Assembly (NCBI RefSeq): GCF_001905125.1
Contig: NZ_LWLE01000013.1
Coordinates: forward strand, 1-64,000
Origin: Streptomyces sp. TSRI0281
GTDB lineage: Bacteria > Actinomycetota > Actinomycetes > Streptomycetales > Streptomycetaceae
Length of the DNA: 64,000 nt
Direction of reading: 5' to 3'
Shown here: positions 15,814 through 28,475 of the stretch, piece after piece
Layout: each line of letters begins with the position of its first letter
Numbering within the stretch: the stretch's first letter is position 1
Made by a program: the position numbers and the translations under genes
The notes under the pieces: generated by a model
Databases searched by the model: none
Seen by the model: the letters and a program-made list of their open reading frames with translations, nothing else
What the model was told of the DNA's origin: nothing

Positions 15814-17292
15814 ATGCCCGAACGCCGTACCGTCGCCCTTGTCACTCTCGGCTGCGCCCGTAACGAGGTGGACTCGGAGGAGCTTGCAGGCCGCTTGGCA
15901 GCGGACGGCTGGGAGCTCGTCGAGGACGCCTCCGACGCCGATGTCGCCGTCGTCAACACCTGCGGGTTCGTCGAAGCCGCCAAGAAGGACTCCGTCGACG
16001 CCCTGCTCGAAGCCAATGATCTGAAGGATCACGGCAAGACCCAGGCCGTGGTCGCCGTCGGCTGCATGGCCGAGCGCTATGGCAAGGATCTCGCCGAGGC
16101 CCTGCCGGAGGCGGACGGAGTCCTCGGATTCGACGACTACGCCGATATCTCCGACCGGCTCCAGACCATCCTCAACGGTGGCATCCACGCCTCGCACACC
16201 CCGCGCGACCGGCGCAAGCTCCTGCCGATCAGCCCCGCCGAGCGGCAGGACGCCGCGGTCGCCCTGCCGGGCCACGCGCAGGAGGCCGCTCCCGCCCCCG
16301 AGGACCTTCCGGACGGCGTGGCACCGGTCTCCGGTCCGCGGGCACCCCTGCGGCGGCGACTGGGCACCAGCCCGGTCGCCTCGGTGAAGCTCGCCTCCGG
16401 CTGCGACCGCCGCTGCTCCTTCTGCGCCATCCCGTCCTTCCGCGGCTCCTTCATCTCGCGGCGTCCCTCGGACGTCCTGGGGGAGACCCGCTGGCTGGCC
16501 GAGCAGGGGGTCAAGGAGGTCATGCTGGTCTCCGAGAACAACACCTCGTACGGCAAGGACCTCGGCGACATCCGCCTCCTGGAGACGCTGCTGCCGGAGC
16601 TCGCGGACGTCGAGGGGATCGAGCGGATCCGGGTCAGCTATCTCCAGCCCGCCGAGATGCGCCCCGGGCTGATCGACGTCCTCACCTCGACGCCGAAGGT
16701 CGCCCCGTACTTCGACCTCTCCTTCCAGCACTCCGCCCCCGGCGTGCTCAGGGCGATGCGCAGGTTCGGCGACACGGACCGTTTCCTGGAACTCCTGGAC
16801 ACCATCCGTAACAAGGCTCCGCAGGCCGGTGCCCGCTCCAACTTCATCGTGGGCTTCCCCGGCGAGACCGAGGCCGACCTCGCCGAGCTGGAACGCTTCC
16901 TCACCGGAGCGCGGCTGGACGCCATCGGCGTCTTCGGCTACTCCGACGAGGAGGGCACCGAAGCGGTCGGTTACGAGAACAAGCTGGACGCCGATGTCAT
17001 CGCGGAGCGGCTGGCGCACATCTCGCAGCTGGCCGAGGAGCTGACTTCGCAGCGGGCCGAGGAGCGGCTCGGCGAGACCCTCCAGGTTCTCGTGGAGTCC
17101 GTCGAGTCCGAGGAGGACGGCCCGGTCGCGGTGGGCCGCGCGGCGCACCAGGCCCCCGAAACGGATGGACAGGTGGTCTTCACCACACGCGAGGGGCTCG
17201 TGCCTGGCCGTATGGTCGAGGCAAAGGTGGTGGGCACCGAGGGCGTGGACCTGGTGGCCGAACACCATGAGCTTGCGGAGGTGGCCAGATGA
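15814..17292 (+). CDS. rimO: RimO: ribosomal protein S12 methylthiotransferase
   Basis: The 492-aa radical-SAM enzyme adds a methylthio group to the conserved Asp of ribosomal protein S12. The N-terminal MTTase domain has Cys14, Cys50 and Cys84 for the auxiliary cluster. The radical SAM motif CxxxCxxC is Cys197, Cys201 and Cys204 (GCDRRCSFCAIP). A TRAM domain forms the C-terminus (about 425-490). TAGTCT ends 7 nt before the ATG with no Shine-Dalgarno, suggesting a leaderless mRNA. The stop overlaps the pgsA start (ATGA), so the genes are translationally coupled. Confidence 0.95.
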   Translation: MPERRTVALVTLGCARNEVDSEELAGRLAADGWELVEDASDADVAVVNTCGFVEAAKKDSVDALLEANDLKDHGKTQAVVAVGCMAERYGKDLAEALPEADGVLGFDDYADISDRLQTILNGGIHASHTPRDRRKLLPISPAERQDAAVALPGHAQEAAPAPEDLPDGVAPVSGPRAPLRRRLGTSPVASVKLASGCDRRCSFCAIPSFRGSFISRRPSDVLGETRWLAEQGVKEVMLVSENNTSYGKDLGDIRLLETLLPELADVEGIERIRVSYLQPAEMRPGLIDVLTSTPKVAPYFDLSFQHSAPGVLRAMRRFGDTDRFLELLDTIRNKAPQAGARSNFIVGFPGETEADLAELERFLTGARLDAIGVFGYSDEEGTEAVGYENKLDADVIAERLAHISQLAEELTSQRAEERLGETLQVLVESVESEEDGPVAVGRAAHQAPETDGQVVFTTREGLVPGRMVEAKVVGTEGVDLVAEHHELAEVAR

Positions 17293-18110
17293 CCGGAGTC
17301 CCGGCATCCGCGGCAGGCGGCACCGGCGCGAAGCCGGTCCGCGGCGGCAAGCTGGGCACTGCGGCCGTCAACCAGGCCAGCCTCTGGAACATCGCCAATA
17401 TCCTCACGATGCTGCGGCTGCTGCTCGTCCCCGGCTTCGTCATGCTGCTCCTGCACAACGGTGGTGACGACCCGGTCTGGCGAGCTTTCGCCTGGGCGGC
17501 GTTCGCCGTGGCCATGATCACCGATGTGTTCGACGGGCATCTGGCGCGTACGTACAACCTCGTCACGGACTTCGGGAAGATCGCCGACCCGATCGCCGAC
17601 AAGGCGATCATGGGTGCGGCGCTGATCTGCCTCTCCTCGCTCGGTGATCTTCCGTGGTGGATCACCGGTGTGATTCTCGCCCGTGAGCTGGGGATCACGC
17701 TGATGCGGTTCTGGGTGATCAGGCACGCGGTGATCCCGGCCAGCCGTGGCGGGAAGATAAAGACGCTCACGCAGGGCGTCGCGGCCGGCATGTATGTGCT
17801 GGCGCTGACCGGTCCCCTGGCCACCTTGCGCTTCTGGGTGATGATGGCCGCCGTCGTGCTGACGGTCGCGACCGGGCTCGACTACGTACGCCAGGCCGTC
17901 GTCCTGCGCCGCAGGGGAGTCGCTGCCGAGCGTGCCGCAGGGGCCGGGGCCGATGCCTCCGGTGGGGCGGGTGCCGCAGACGTTGCGGACGCCTCCGGTG
18001 GGGTGAGTGCGGTGGACGTCCCCGGCGCGGGTGGGGCGGACGTCTCGGGTGGGGCGAGGAATGCGCGCACCACCGCCGATGCGCGTGGTGGCGCGGAGGC
18101 CGAACGGTGA
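17289..18110 (+). CDS. pgsA: CDP-diacylglycerol-glycerol-3-phosphate 3-phosphatidyltransferase
   Basis: The 273-aa integral membrane enzyme is of the CDP-alcohol phosphotransferase family. It has the signature DG-x2-AR-x8-G-x3-D-x3-D (in DVFDGHLARTYN...FGKIADPIAD) and about five membrane segments. It makes phosphatidylglycerol phosphate, the committed step to phosphatidylglycerol and cardiolipin. The last about 60 residues are a Gly/Ala/Asp/Val low-complexity tail built from repeats, outside the catalytic fold. It overlaps rimO (ATGA) and cinA (GTGA). Substrate assignment within the family is by context and similarity. Confidence 0.88.
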   Translation: MTGVPASAAGGTGAKPVRGGKLGTAAVNQASLWNIANILTMLRLLLVPGFVMLLLHNGGDDPVWRAFAWAAFAVAMITDVFDGHLARTYNLVTDFGKIADPIADKAIMGAALICLSSLGDLPWWITGVILARELGITLMRFWVIRHAVIPASRGGKIKTLTQGVAAGMYVLALTGPLATLRFWVMMAAVVLTVATGLDYVRQAVVLRRRGVAAERAAGAGADASGGAGAADVADASGGVSAVDVPGAGGADVSGGARNARTTADARGGAEAER

Positions 18111-18616
18111 CAGTTGCGGCCCGCGTACTGCGTCGGCTGGTGGAGCGCGGTGAGACGCTTGCCGTCGCCGAATCGCTGACCGGCGGTCTCGTCGCTGCGG
18201 AGCTCACCTCCGTACCCGGAGCCTCGCAGTCCTTCCGAGGGGCCGTGACGGCGTACGCCACGCCCCTGAAGAGGGACGTGCTCGGCGTCGACGGGACCCT
18301 TCTGGCGGAGCGCGGGGCGGTCGATCCCGATGTGGCCCGGGGGATGGCGGCCGGGGCGCGGCGGCTCCTGGGAGCGGACTGGGGTGTGTCGACCACCGGC
18401 GTCGCGGGCCCCGAGGCGCAGGAAGGCAAGCCCGTCGGAACGGTGTACGTGGCACTTTCGGGGCCGTCCGGCATCGAGAAAGTCACCGCGCTGCGATTGC
18501 ACGGCGGGCGCGCGGACATCCGTAGAGAGACTGTGCGAAGCGTGCTTGAGCTGCTTTCGAGCGAACTCGGTGAAAATGTAGGGGCACAGGATACGGAACA
18601 GAACGGGGGGAATTGA
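18107..18616 (+). CDS. cinA: CinA C-terminal domain protein (nicotinamide-nucleotide amidase)
   Basis: The 169-aa protein is the stand-alone CinA C-terminal (PncC) domain. Members deamidate nicotinamide mononucleotide to nicotinate mononucleotide in NAD recycling. The core motifs are VAESLTGGLVAAELTSVPGAS, the VTAY strand and TTGVAGPEAQEGKPVGTVYVAL. The N-terminal CinA domain found in longer homologues is absent. The GTG start overlaps the pgsA stop. Near its 3' end TGC-N5-AGCGAAC (18552-18566) resembles half of a ClgR site, but the match is imperfect. Confidence 0.88.
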   Translation: MTVAARVLRRLVERGETLAVAESLTGGLVAAELTSVPGASQSFRGAVTAYATPLKRDVLGVDGTLLAERGAVDPDVARGMAAGARRLLGADWGVSTTGVAGPEAQEGKPVGTVYVALSGPSGIEKVTALRLHGGRADIRRETVRSVLELLSSELGENVGAQDTEQNGGN

Positions 18617-18725
18617 TGTTTGCAGCCCTGAGTGAACACGACATCGCTCCCCGCACGGCCGCAGCACAAGGCGGTACGGTAGGGCGTGAAGGATGCGGCT
18701 ACGCGGTCCGAGGAGGGAGCCACCG

Positions 18726-19109
18726 ATGATTCTGCTCCGTCGCCTGCTTGGTGACGTGCTGCGTCGGCAGCGCCAGCGCCAAGGCCGTACTCTGCGCGAA
18801 GTCTCCTCGTCCGCCCGGGTCTCGCTCGGTTATCTCTCCGAGGTGGAGCGGGGGCAGAAGGAGGCATCCTCCGAACTGCTCTCCGCGATTTGCGACGCGC
18901 TTGACGTACGGATGTCCGAGCTCATGCGTGAAGTGAGCGATGAGCTGTCCCTGGCTGAGCTGGCCGAGTCGGCAGCGGCCGGCGATCCGGTACCTGTACC
19001 GGTACGACCAAGGCTCAATTCCGTCTCTGTGTCGTCGGTGGCAGGTGTGCCGACGGGACGGGTGACCATCAAGGCGCCCGCGGAAGCGGTGGATGTCGTC
19101 GCCGCCTGA
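18726..19109 (+). CDS. clgR: ClgR: Xre-family activator of clp/lon proteolysis genes
   Basis: The 127-aa protein has a Cro/C1 helix-turn-helix (about 8-65, LREVSSSARVSLGYLSEVERGQKE) and a short tail ending in Ala-Ala. In Streptomyces and Corynebacterium ClgR activates clpP and lon and is itself degraded by ClpP through C-terminal alanines, which this protein keeps. The conserved ftsK-pgsA-cinA-clgR order near recA supports the call. The ATG at 18726 has AGGAGGGA 8 nt upstream; an earlier in-frame ATG at 18693 would place that site inside the gene. Confidence 0.9.
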   Translation: MILLRRLLGDVLRRQRQRQGRTLREVSSSARVSLGYLSEVERGQKEASSELLSAICDALDVRMSELMREVSDELSLAELAESAAAGDPVPVPVRPRLNSVSVSSVAGVPTGRVTIKAPAEAVDVVAA

Positions 19110-19133
19110 TTTGCGCGGTTCGGTGTGATCGGG

Positions 19134-19172
19134 AGCCCCGGTCGACCCCTGGAGGGGTCGGCCGGGGCTTTT
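19134..19172 (+). terminator. Terminator after clgR
   Basis: AGCCCCGGTCGACCCC pairs with GGGGTCGGCCGGGGCT around a TGGA loop with one mismatch, followed by TTTT. It lies 24 nt past the clgR stop and ends the rimO-pgsA-cinA-clgR run. Confidence 0.85.
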
Positions 19173-19347
19173 GCGTGTGAGGGAGCCGGACCGCGGTGGG
19201 GTGCGGGGTACGGGCACGGGTAGGTGCGGGGTGGTGCGGCTGCCCGTGTTCTGGTTCGCCGCCTTCATCCGGTTACCTTCATCCGGTCGTTCCGGCCGCT
19301 TGCTCTGGATGCAGCGGGGCCGGTGCCAGGGGAAACTGCCGGAAAGG

Positions 19348-19375
19348 CGCCCCGGTCATCGGGGCCCCCTTTCGA
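19348..19375 (+). terminator. Possible weak hairpin (GCCCCG-GTCAT-CGGGGC)
   Basis: A 6-8 bp stem followed by CCCCTTT lies in the 400-bp gap between clgR and the small membrane protein. No gene fits this gap. Confidence 0.3.
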
Positions 19376-19428
19376 GCGGTGCGCCTGCTGCGGGGAGTGC
19401 GGGTTCGTGCCTGGCCGTGCCATGCGCG

Positions 19429-19457
19429 CCGGTACTGCACCGGTACTGCACCGGTAC
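19429..19457. repeat. 11-bp tandem repeats upstream of the small membrane protein gene
   Basis: CCGGTACTGCA occurs twice in direct tandem, followed by a third partial copy CCGGTAC. The period is about one helical turn. The array lies 53 bp before the start codon at 19510, so it could be an operator. Confidence 0.6.
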
Positions 19458-19509
19458 GCCCTCCCGTCGGGTGAGCGAGCCGGTCTAGCGTCGGCCGGAG
19501 GAGGCAGCC

Positions 19510-19836
19510 ATGGTGCGTCGATGGGTGCCGGCGTTCGTCCTCGGCGGGCTGTGGTGGTGGGCGGTGCTCCGGCTGGTGCTGGAGCCGGAGCACGCCGGGC
19601 TGGTGGAGGGGGCGGTGGCGGCGGGCGGATGGGGGCTGAGCCTGCTGCCCATCCATGTGGGGGCGGTGGTGCGGCCCGGCAGAGTCCTTTCCGGGGCGGC
19701 TGATGCGCCGCCGCAGGAGGGGGCAGGTGGGGCAGGTGGCGGCTCGGGGCGTGCCGGTACGGGGGACGCGGGCAGGGCGGACGACGTCGGCCGTGACACG
19801 GCCCGCCGAAGCTCGGAGCGGTGCCGGTGGTGGTAG
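19510..19836 (+). CDS. Small hypothetical membrane protein
   Basis: The 108-aa protein starts with MVRRWVPAFVLGGLWWW. It has two hydrophobic segments (about 6-24 and 34-55) and a Gly/Ala/Arg-rich low-complexity C-terminus (about 62-108) that is probably disordered. The start is well supported by GGAGGAGG 5 nt upstream. No known domain is recognised. Downstream DNA is a G-rich repeat, so the C-terminus may have been changed by frameshift or repeat expansion. Confidence 0.6.
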   Translation: MVRRWVPAFVLGGLWWWAVLRLVLEPEHAGLVEGAVAAGGWGLSLLPIHVGAVVRPGRVLSGAADAPPQEGAGGAGGGSGRAGTGDAGRADDVGRDTARRSSERCRWW

Positions 19837-19839
19837 TCC

Positions 19840-19962
19840 GGCCGGTGGTGCCGGTGGCGCGGTGTTGGTGGCAGCCGGGCCGGTGGTGGTGGCGGTGGGC
19901 CGGTCGGTGGTGGCGGGCCGGTCGGTCGGTGGCGGGCCGGCCGGTGGCGTCGGCCGTGTGGT
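19840..19962. repeat. G-rich imperfect minisatellite
   Basis: Repeated GGGCCGGTCGGTGGTGGC-type units fill the gap between the small membrane protein and the convergent SDR gene. Runs of GG and GGG could form G-quadruplexes on the plus strand. No ORF here looks coding. Confidence 0.6.
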
Positions 19963-20727
19963 CTACCAGGGCATGGCGACGCCACCGTTCGGGCGGAGGA
20001 TCTGACCGGTCGTGAAGGACGACGCGTCCGACGCGAGATGCAGCACGGTGTGCGCGACGTCCTGGGGCTCGCCGACCCGGCCGAGCGGGGAGATCCGCAC
20101 CATCGCGGCCTCTGCCCGATGCTGCTGGTCCGCGTCGTGGCGGTCGGTCATCGGCGTGCGGATCCAGCCGGGAGCGACGGCGTTCACGCGAATGGAGTGG
20201 GGACCGAGCTCCGTGGCGAGAGTCCTCGTCAGCTGGACGACGGCCGCCTTCGCGGCGCTGTAGCAGAGCAGGCCCGGACTCGCGGCGTCCACCGCGCCCG
20301 AGGCCATGGTGATCAGTGAACCGGGGGCGGAACGCGCGATCATGCCGCGGGCCACCTCCTGGCAGGCGTACAGGACGCCCTTGAAGTTGACCGACATGAC
20401 GCGGTCCAGATCCTCGTCGGCCGTCTCCAGGACGCTGCTCGTGTGCATGATTCCGGCGACGGCGACCAGGATGTCGAGGGCTCCCGCTTCGGTCACGGCG
20501 CCGTTGATCTGGCTACGGTCCGTTACGTCGAGACGATGGGCGCGGGCCGTGCCCCCGAACGCGGTGATCAGATCACAGGTCTCCGACAGGCCCTCCTCAT
20601 CGCGGTCCGCGCAGTGAATCGTGGCCCCCGCCTCGGCGAGCAGGACCGCACTTGCCCGGCCGATGCCGCTCGCGGCGCCGGTGACGAACGCGGACCGGCC
20701 GGTGAGGTCGTACGCGGTGAGGGGCAT
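19963..20727 (-). CDS. Short-chain dehydrogenase/reductase
   Basis: The 254-aa classical SDR has a Rossmann start with cofactor motif TGAASGIG (about 14-21), a dipeptide-type strand, active-site Tyr-x3-Lys (CYSAAKAAV), and the PGWIRTPM loop. It is NAD(P)-dependent; the substrate is not predictable. I use the ATG at 20727 because TTGACG (20758-20763) and TACGGT (20734-20739), 18 bp apart, place transcription start at the ATG itself. A TTG start at 20763 would lie upstream of that promoter. It follows nei2 directly on the same strand. Confidence 0.85.
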   Translation of the reverse strand: MPLTAYDLTGRSAFVTGAASGIGRASAVLLAEAGATIHCADRDEEGLSETCDLITAFGGTARAHRLDVTDRSQINGAVTEAGALDILVAVAGIMHTSSVLETADEDLDRVMSVNFKGVLYACQEVARGMIARSAPGSLITMASGAVDAASPGLLCYSAAKAAVVQLTRTLATELGPHSIRVNAVAPGWIRTPMTDRHDADQQHRAEAAMVRISPLGRVGEPQDVAHTVLHLASDASSFTTGQILRPNGGVAMPW

Positions 20728-20733
20728 GACCGG

Positions 20734-20763
20734 ACCGTACGACTGGATCTGACGATGCGTCAA
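20734..20763 (-). promoter_or_regulatory. Leaderless promoter of the SDR gene
   Basis: On the minus strand TTGACG, an 18-bp spacer and TACGGT are followed by six bases and then ATG at 20727. The expected transcription start is the A of the start codon. Confidence 0.65.
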
Positions 20764-21576
20764 CTACTGGGTGGGGCCCGATTGGCAGCGTGGGCACCAG
20801 TAGACGGGGCGGCCGTTCCGCTCGGCGACGCGGATGGGTGTGCCGCAGCGCAGGCAGGGGCGCTGCGCCCGGCCGTAGACATGGAGGCGGTCATGGGCGT
20901 GGGCCCGGGTGAGGGCCGCGGTGGTACTGAAGTTGGTGGTGGTGCGGTTGGGGCGGTCACGGTTGGCTTCGAGGAGTCGTTTGGCGGTGGCCACCAGACG
21001 GGCCGCGGTGGTGTCCGGAAGCGCGCCCACGGTGGTCCAGGGGGTGAGTCGGGCCAGGAAACAGAGCTCGCACATGTAGACATTGCCGATGCCGGCCAGA
21101 TTGCGCTGGTCCAGGAGGGCATCGCCGAGCGGGCGGTCCGGGTCGGCGAGCAGGTTACCCAGAGCGGTGTCGGGGTTCCAGTCGGGTCCCAGCAGGTCGG
21201 GGCCGAGGTGGCCCACGGCCTTGTCCTCGTCGCGGGTACGCAGAAGTTCGAGCACGGGGAGCCGGTAGCCGACGGCGGTGTGTTCGGTGTTGGCCAGGAC
21301 GGCGCGGATCTGATGCGTGGGGCCGCCGCGCCAGCGCTCGCCCGGGGCGTAGACGCGCCAGGCGCCGTCCATCCGGAGGTGGCTGTGAAGGGTGAGACCG
21401 TCGTCGAGACGGGTGAGGAGGTGCTTGCCGCGCGCGGTGACGTCAAGAACGGTGCGGCCGGTGAGGTCGGCGGTGGCGAATCTCGGAACGCGCAGGTCGG
21501 CATGGGTGAGGGCCCGCCCTGCGAGCGCTGTGTGCAGACGCTTGGCGGTCTGCAGGACGGTGTCTCCTTCAGGCAT
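20764..21576 (-). CDS. nei2: Nei2-type endonuclease VIII (Fpg/Nei DNA glycosylase)
   Basis: The 270-aa base-excision repair enzyme removes oxidised pyrimidines. It has the N-terminal catalytic start PEGDT (Pro2 nucleophile, Glu3), the helix-two-turn-helix region (LLDQRNLAGIGNVYMCE), and a C-terminal four-cysteine zinc finger (CLRC...CPRC, about 243-264). Location next to lhr matches the nei2-lhr pair of mycobacteria. The start may be leaderless: CATCAT ends 6 nt before the ATG, and GGAGGC directly abuts it. Confidence 0.9.
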   Translation of the reverse strand: MPEGDTVLQTAKRLHTALAGRALTHADLRVPRFATADLTGRTVLDVTARGKHLLTRLDDGLTLHSHLRMDGAWRVYAPGERWRGGPTHQIRAVLANTEHTAVGYRLPVLELLRTRDEDKAVGHLGPDLLGPDWNPDTALGNLLADPDRPLGDALLDQRNLAGIGNVYMCELCFLARLTPWTTVGALPDTTAARLVATAKRLLEANRDRPNRTTTNFSTTAALTRAHAHDRLHVYGRAQRPCLRCGTPIRVAERNGRPVYWCPRCQSGPTQ

Positions 21577-21669
21577 GCCTCCATGATGCGCGGTACGGAT
21601 GGTGGACGCGGGGGGGCGACCGCGGGACTCGTGGGGCGGTGCAGGCGGTCGGTAGCTGCCTCGGGCCGG

Positions 21670-26379
<4,710 letters not shown>

Positions 26380-26549
26380 GTCCCCATCGTGCACCCCGCC
26401 ACTGACAACAGCCGGTGACGGCGTGCGTCCATGACGGCCGTCCGGGCGTGCGGAAGGCGGTCCGCACGTGCGTGCGGAAGGCGTGCGGCGGGGGCGCGGC
26501 GATCTTGCCGGGCCTGCGGAAAGCAGCCGGGACCTGCGAGAATTCGCCT

Positions 26550-27413
26550 ATGGCGGGAGTGGACGGGACGAAGGAGTGGGCGAGGTACTGGCAGCACGCG
26601 GAGCTGCCCGACCTCGATCTTCTGCGCGCCCGGTACGTCCGCCACACGTTCCCCCGGCACAGCCACGAGGGCTACGTCTTCGGCACGATCACCCGCGGCG
26701 TCGAGGACGTCGGACTGCCCGGCGGCACGGTGCACGCGGGCCCCGGCATGGTGGTCATGATCAATCCGGAGGTGCCGCACACCGCCCGCGCCGGAGTCCC
26801 CGAGGGCTGGGTGTACGCCACGCTCTATCCGTCGGCCCAGGTGATCAACGACATCGCTGCCGACGTGACGAGCCTGCGCGGGACCGTCGGGTTCGCCGAG
26901 ACCAGCGCGGCCGACCCCCGGGCGGCCCGGCTGATCACCGAGATACACCGTGCCGCGGAGGAGGGCAACGCGCTGGCCGCCGACAGCCTGCTGCGGGTCA
27001 TGGTGGCCCGGCTGCTGAACCGGCACGGCAGCCCGTTGCCCTCCCTGGCGCCGCACGCCGCGGGCGCCGGCGACGCCGCCCGTGCCCGTGCCGTGCTGGA
27101 GGAACGGATGACCGGGCCGCCCACCCTGGAGACGCTGGCCGCCGAACTGGGCACCAGCCCGTTCGCGCTGCTGAGGGCCTTCAAGAAGCGCTACGGGATG
27201 CCGCCGCACACCTGGCTCACCGATGCGCGTGTGCGCCGGGCGCGACGCATGCTCGACGCGGGTGTCACCCCCGCCGACGCCGCGGCGGCCGTCGGCTTCA
27301 CCGATCAGCCGCATCTCAACCGTCACTTCACCCGGATCGTGGGGGTGCCACCGGGCGCGTACCGGCGCGAGCGCGCAAGAACGTACAAGACCGGCCCGGA
27401 CCGCTCCCCGTAA
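26550..27413 (+). CDS. AraC-family regulator (cupin sensor + HTH)
   Basis: The 287-aa protein has an N-terminal AraC cupin (about 20-150, with HTFPRHSHEGYVFGTITRG) and a C-terminal double helix-turn-helix (about 185-280, ending PHLNRHFTRIVGVPPGAYRR). Homologues often lie beside azlCD exporters and control them, which fits the two genes that follow at once. GAGAAT ends 6 nt before ATG 26550 and no Shine-Dalgarno is present, so a leaderless mRNA is likely. Longer in-frame starts upstream have poor coding character. It is divergent from lhr across 170 bp. Confidence 0.9.
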   Translation: MAGVDGTKEWARYWQHAELPDLDLLRARYVRHTFPRHSHEGYVFGTITRGVEDVGLPGGTVHAGPGMVVMINPEVPHTARAGVPEGWVYATLYPSAQVINDIAADVTSLRGTVGFAETSAADPRAARLITEIHRAAEEGNALAADSLLRVMVARLLNRHGSPLPSLAPHAAGAGDAARARAVLEERMTGPPTLETLAAELGTSPFALLRAFKKRYGMPPHTWLTDARVRRARRMLDAGVTPADAAAAVGFTDQPHLNRHFTRIVGVPPGAYRRERARTYKTGPDRSP

Positions 27414-27423
27414 CGTTCCGGAC

Positions 27424-28158
27424 GTGGCAGAACAGACAGCACCCCCTCAGAGCGCGGACGTCGGCGCCGGGCGGGAGAAGCCGGACGCGGCGGTCGTACG
27501 GGACGCGCTCGGCGTCGGCATCGCCGTCGGGCTCTCCGGCTTCGCGTTCGGCGTCACCTCGGCAGGATCCGGACTCACGCTTCTCCAGACCTGCGCGCTC
27601 AGCCTCCTCGTCTTCACCGGAGCCTCGCAGTTCGCCCTGGTGGGCGCGCTCGCGGCGGGCGGGAATCCGTACACCGCGGCGGCCGGAGCGTTCTTCCTCG
27701 GCGTACGCAACGTCTTCTACGGCCTGCGCCTGTCGCAGCTGCTCTCCCTGCCGCGCGCCCTACGTCCCTTCGCCGCGCAGTGGGTCATCGACGAGACGAC
27801 GGCTGTCACGCTGCCCCAGCCCACCCGGCGGGCCGCGCGGATCGGCTTCACGGTCACCGGGCTCACCCTGTACGTGCTGTGGAACCTGACCACGCTGGTG
27901 GGCGCGCTGGGTGCCGAGGCGCTCGGCGACACCGACGCCTGGGGGCTGGACGCGGCGAGTCCCGCGGTGTTCCTGGCGCTGCTCGCGCCGATGCTGAAGA
28001 GCACCACGGAACGCGTCACGGCGGCACTCGCGGTGCTGCTGGCCCTGGGCCTGCTGCCCGTACTGCCCGCGGGACTGCCGGTTCTCCTGTCCGCGCTCGC
28101 CGCACTCGTGGTCCTGTTCCTGACGGGGCGCCCGAAGAAGGCCGAGGAGCTCCGATGA
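27424..28158 (+). CDS. azlC: AzlC-type branched-chain amino acid exporter, large subunit
   Basis: The 244-aa membrane protein has about seven hydrophobic segments and the AzlC signatures FTGASQFALVGALAAGG and FFLGVRNVFYGLRL. With AzlD it exports branched-chain amino acids or analogues. The GTG at 27424 follows the araC stop by 10 bp with no obvious Shine-Dalgarno. It overlaps azlD by ATGA. Confidence 0.9.
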   Translation: MAEQTAPPQSADVGAGREKPDAAVVRDALGVGIAVGLSGFAFGVTSAGSGLTLLQTCALSLLVFTGASQFALVGALAAGGNPYTAAAGAFFLGVRNVFYGLRLSQLLSLPRALRPFAAQWVIDETTAVTLPQPTRRAARIGFTVTGLTLYVLWNLTTLVGALGAEALGDTDAWGLDAASPAVFLALLAPMLKSTTERVTAALAVLLALGLLPVLPAGLPVLLSALAALVVLFLTGRPKKAEELR

Positions 28159-28460
28159 ACGTCTGGATCGCCATCGGACTGACCGTCGTCGGCTGCTACC
28201 TGGCCAAACTCCTGGGGCTGGTCGTACCGGCCGGAGTGCTGGAACGGCCACTGGTGCAGCGCCTGGCCGCGCTCCTCCCGGTGGCGCTGCTCGCCGCCCT
28301 CACCGCACAGCAGACCTTCGGGGACGGCCGGCAGCTGGTGCTCGACGCCCGGGGCGTGGGCCTCGCCGCGGCAGCGCTCGCGCTGGCTCTGCGGGCCCCC
28401 TTCCTGGTCGTGGTCGGCGCCGCCGTCGTGGTGACGGCGGGCGTACGGGCGCTGGGCTGA
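28155..28460 (+). CDS. azlD: AzlD-type small subunit of the amino acid exporter
   Basis: The 101-aa protein has about three hydrophobic helices and the typical AzlD ending ALRAPFLVVVGAAVVVTAGVRAL. It overlaps azlC (ATGA) and has GGAG in front of its start. It is the obligate partner of AzlC, completing a regulator-exporter operon. Confidence 0.88.
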   Translation: MNVWIAIGLTVVGCYLAKLLGLVVPAGVLERPLVQRLAALLPVALLAALTAQQTFGDGRQLVLDARGVGLAAAALALALRAPFLVVVGAAVVVTAGVRALG

Positions 28461-28475
28461 ACGGCACCGGCCCGG

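Noticed and set aside
18552..18566. ClgR operator upstream of clgR
   Set aside because: TGC-N5-AGCGAAC matches only part of the known motif and lies inside cinA; not strong enough to call.
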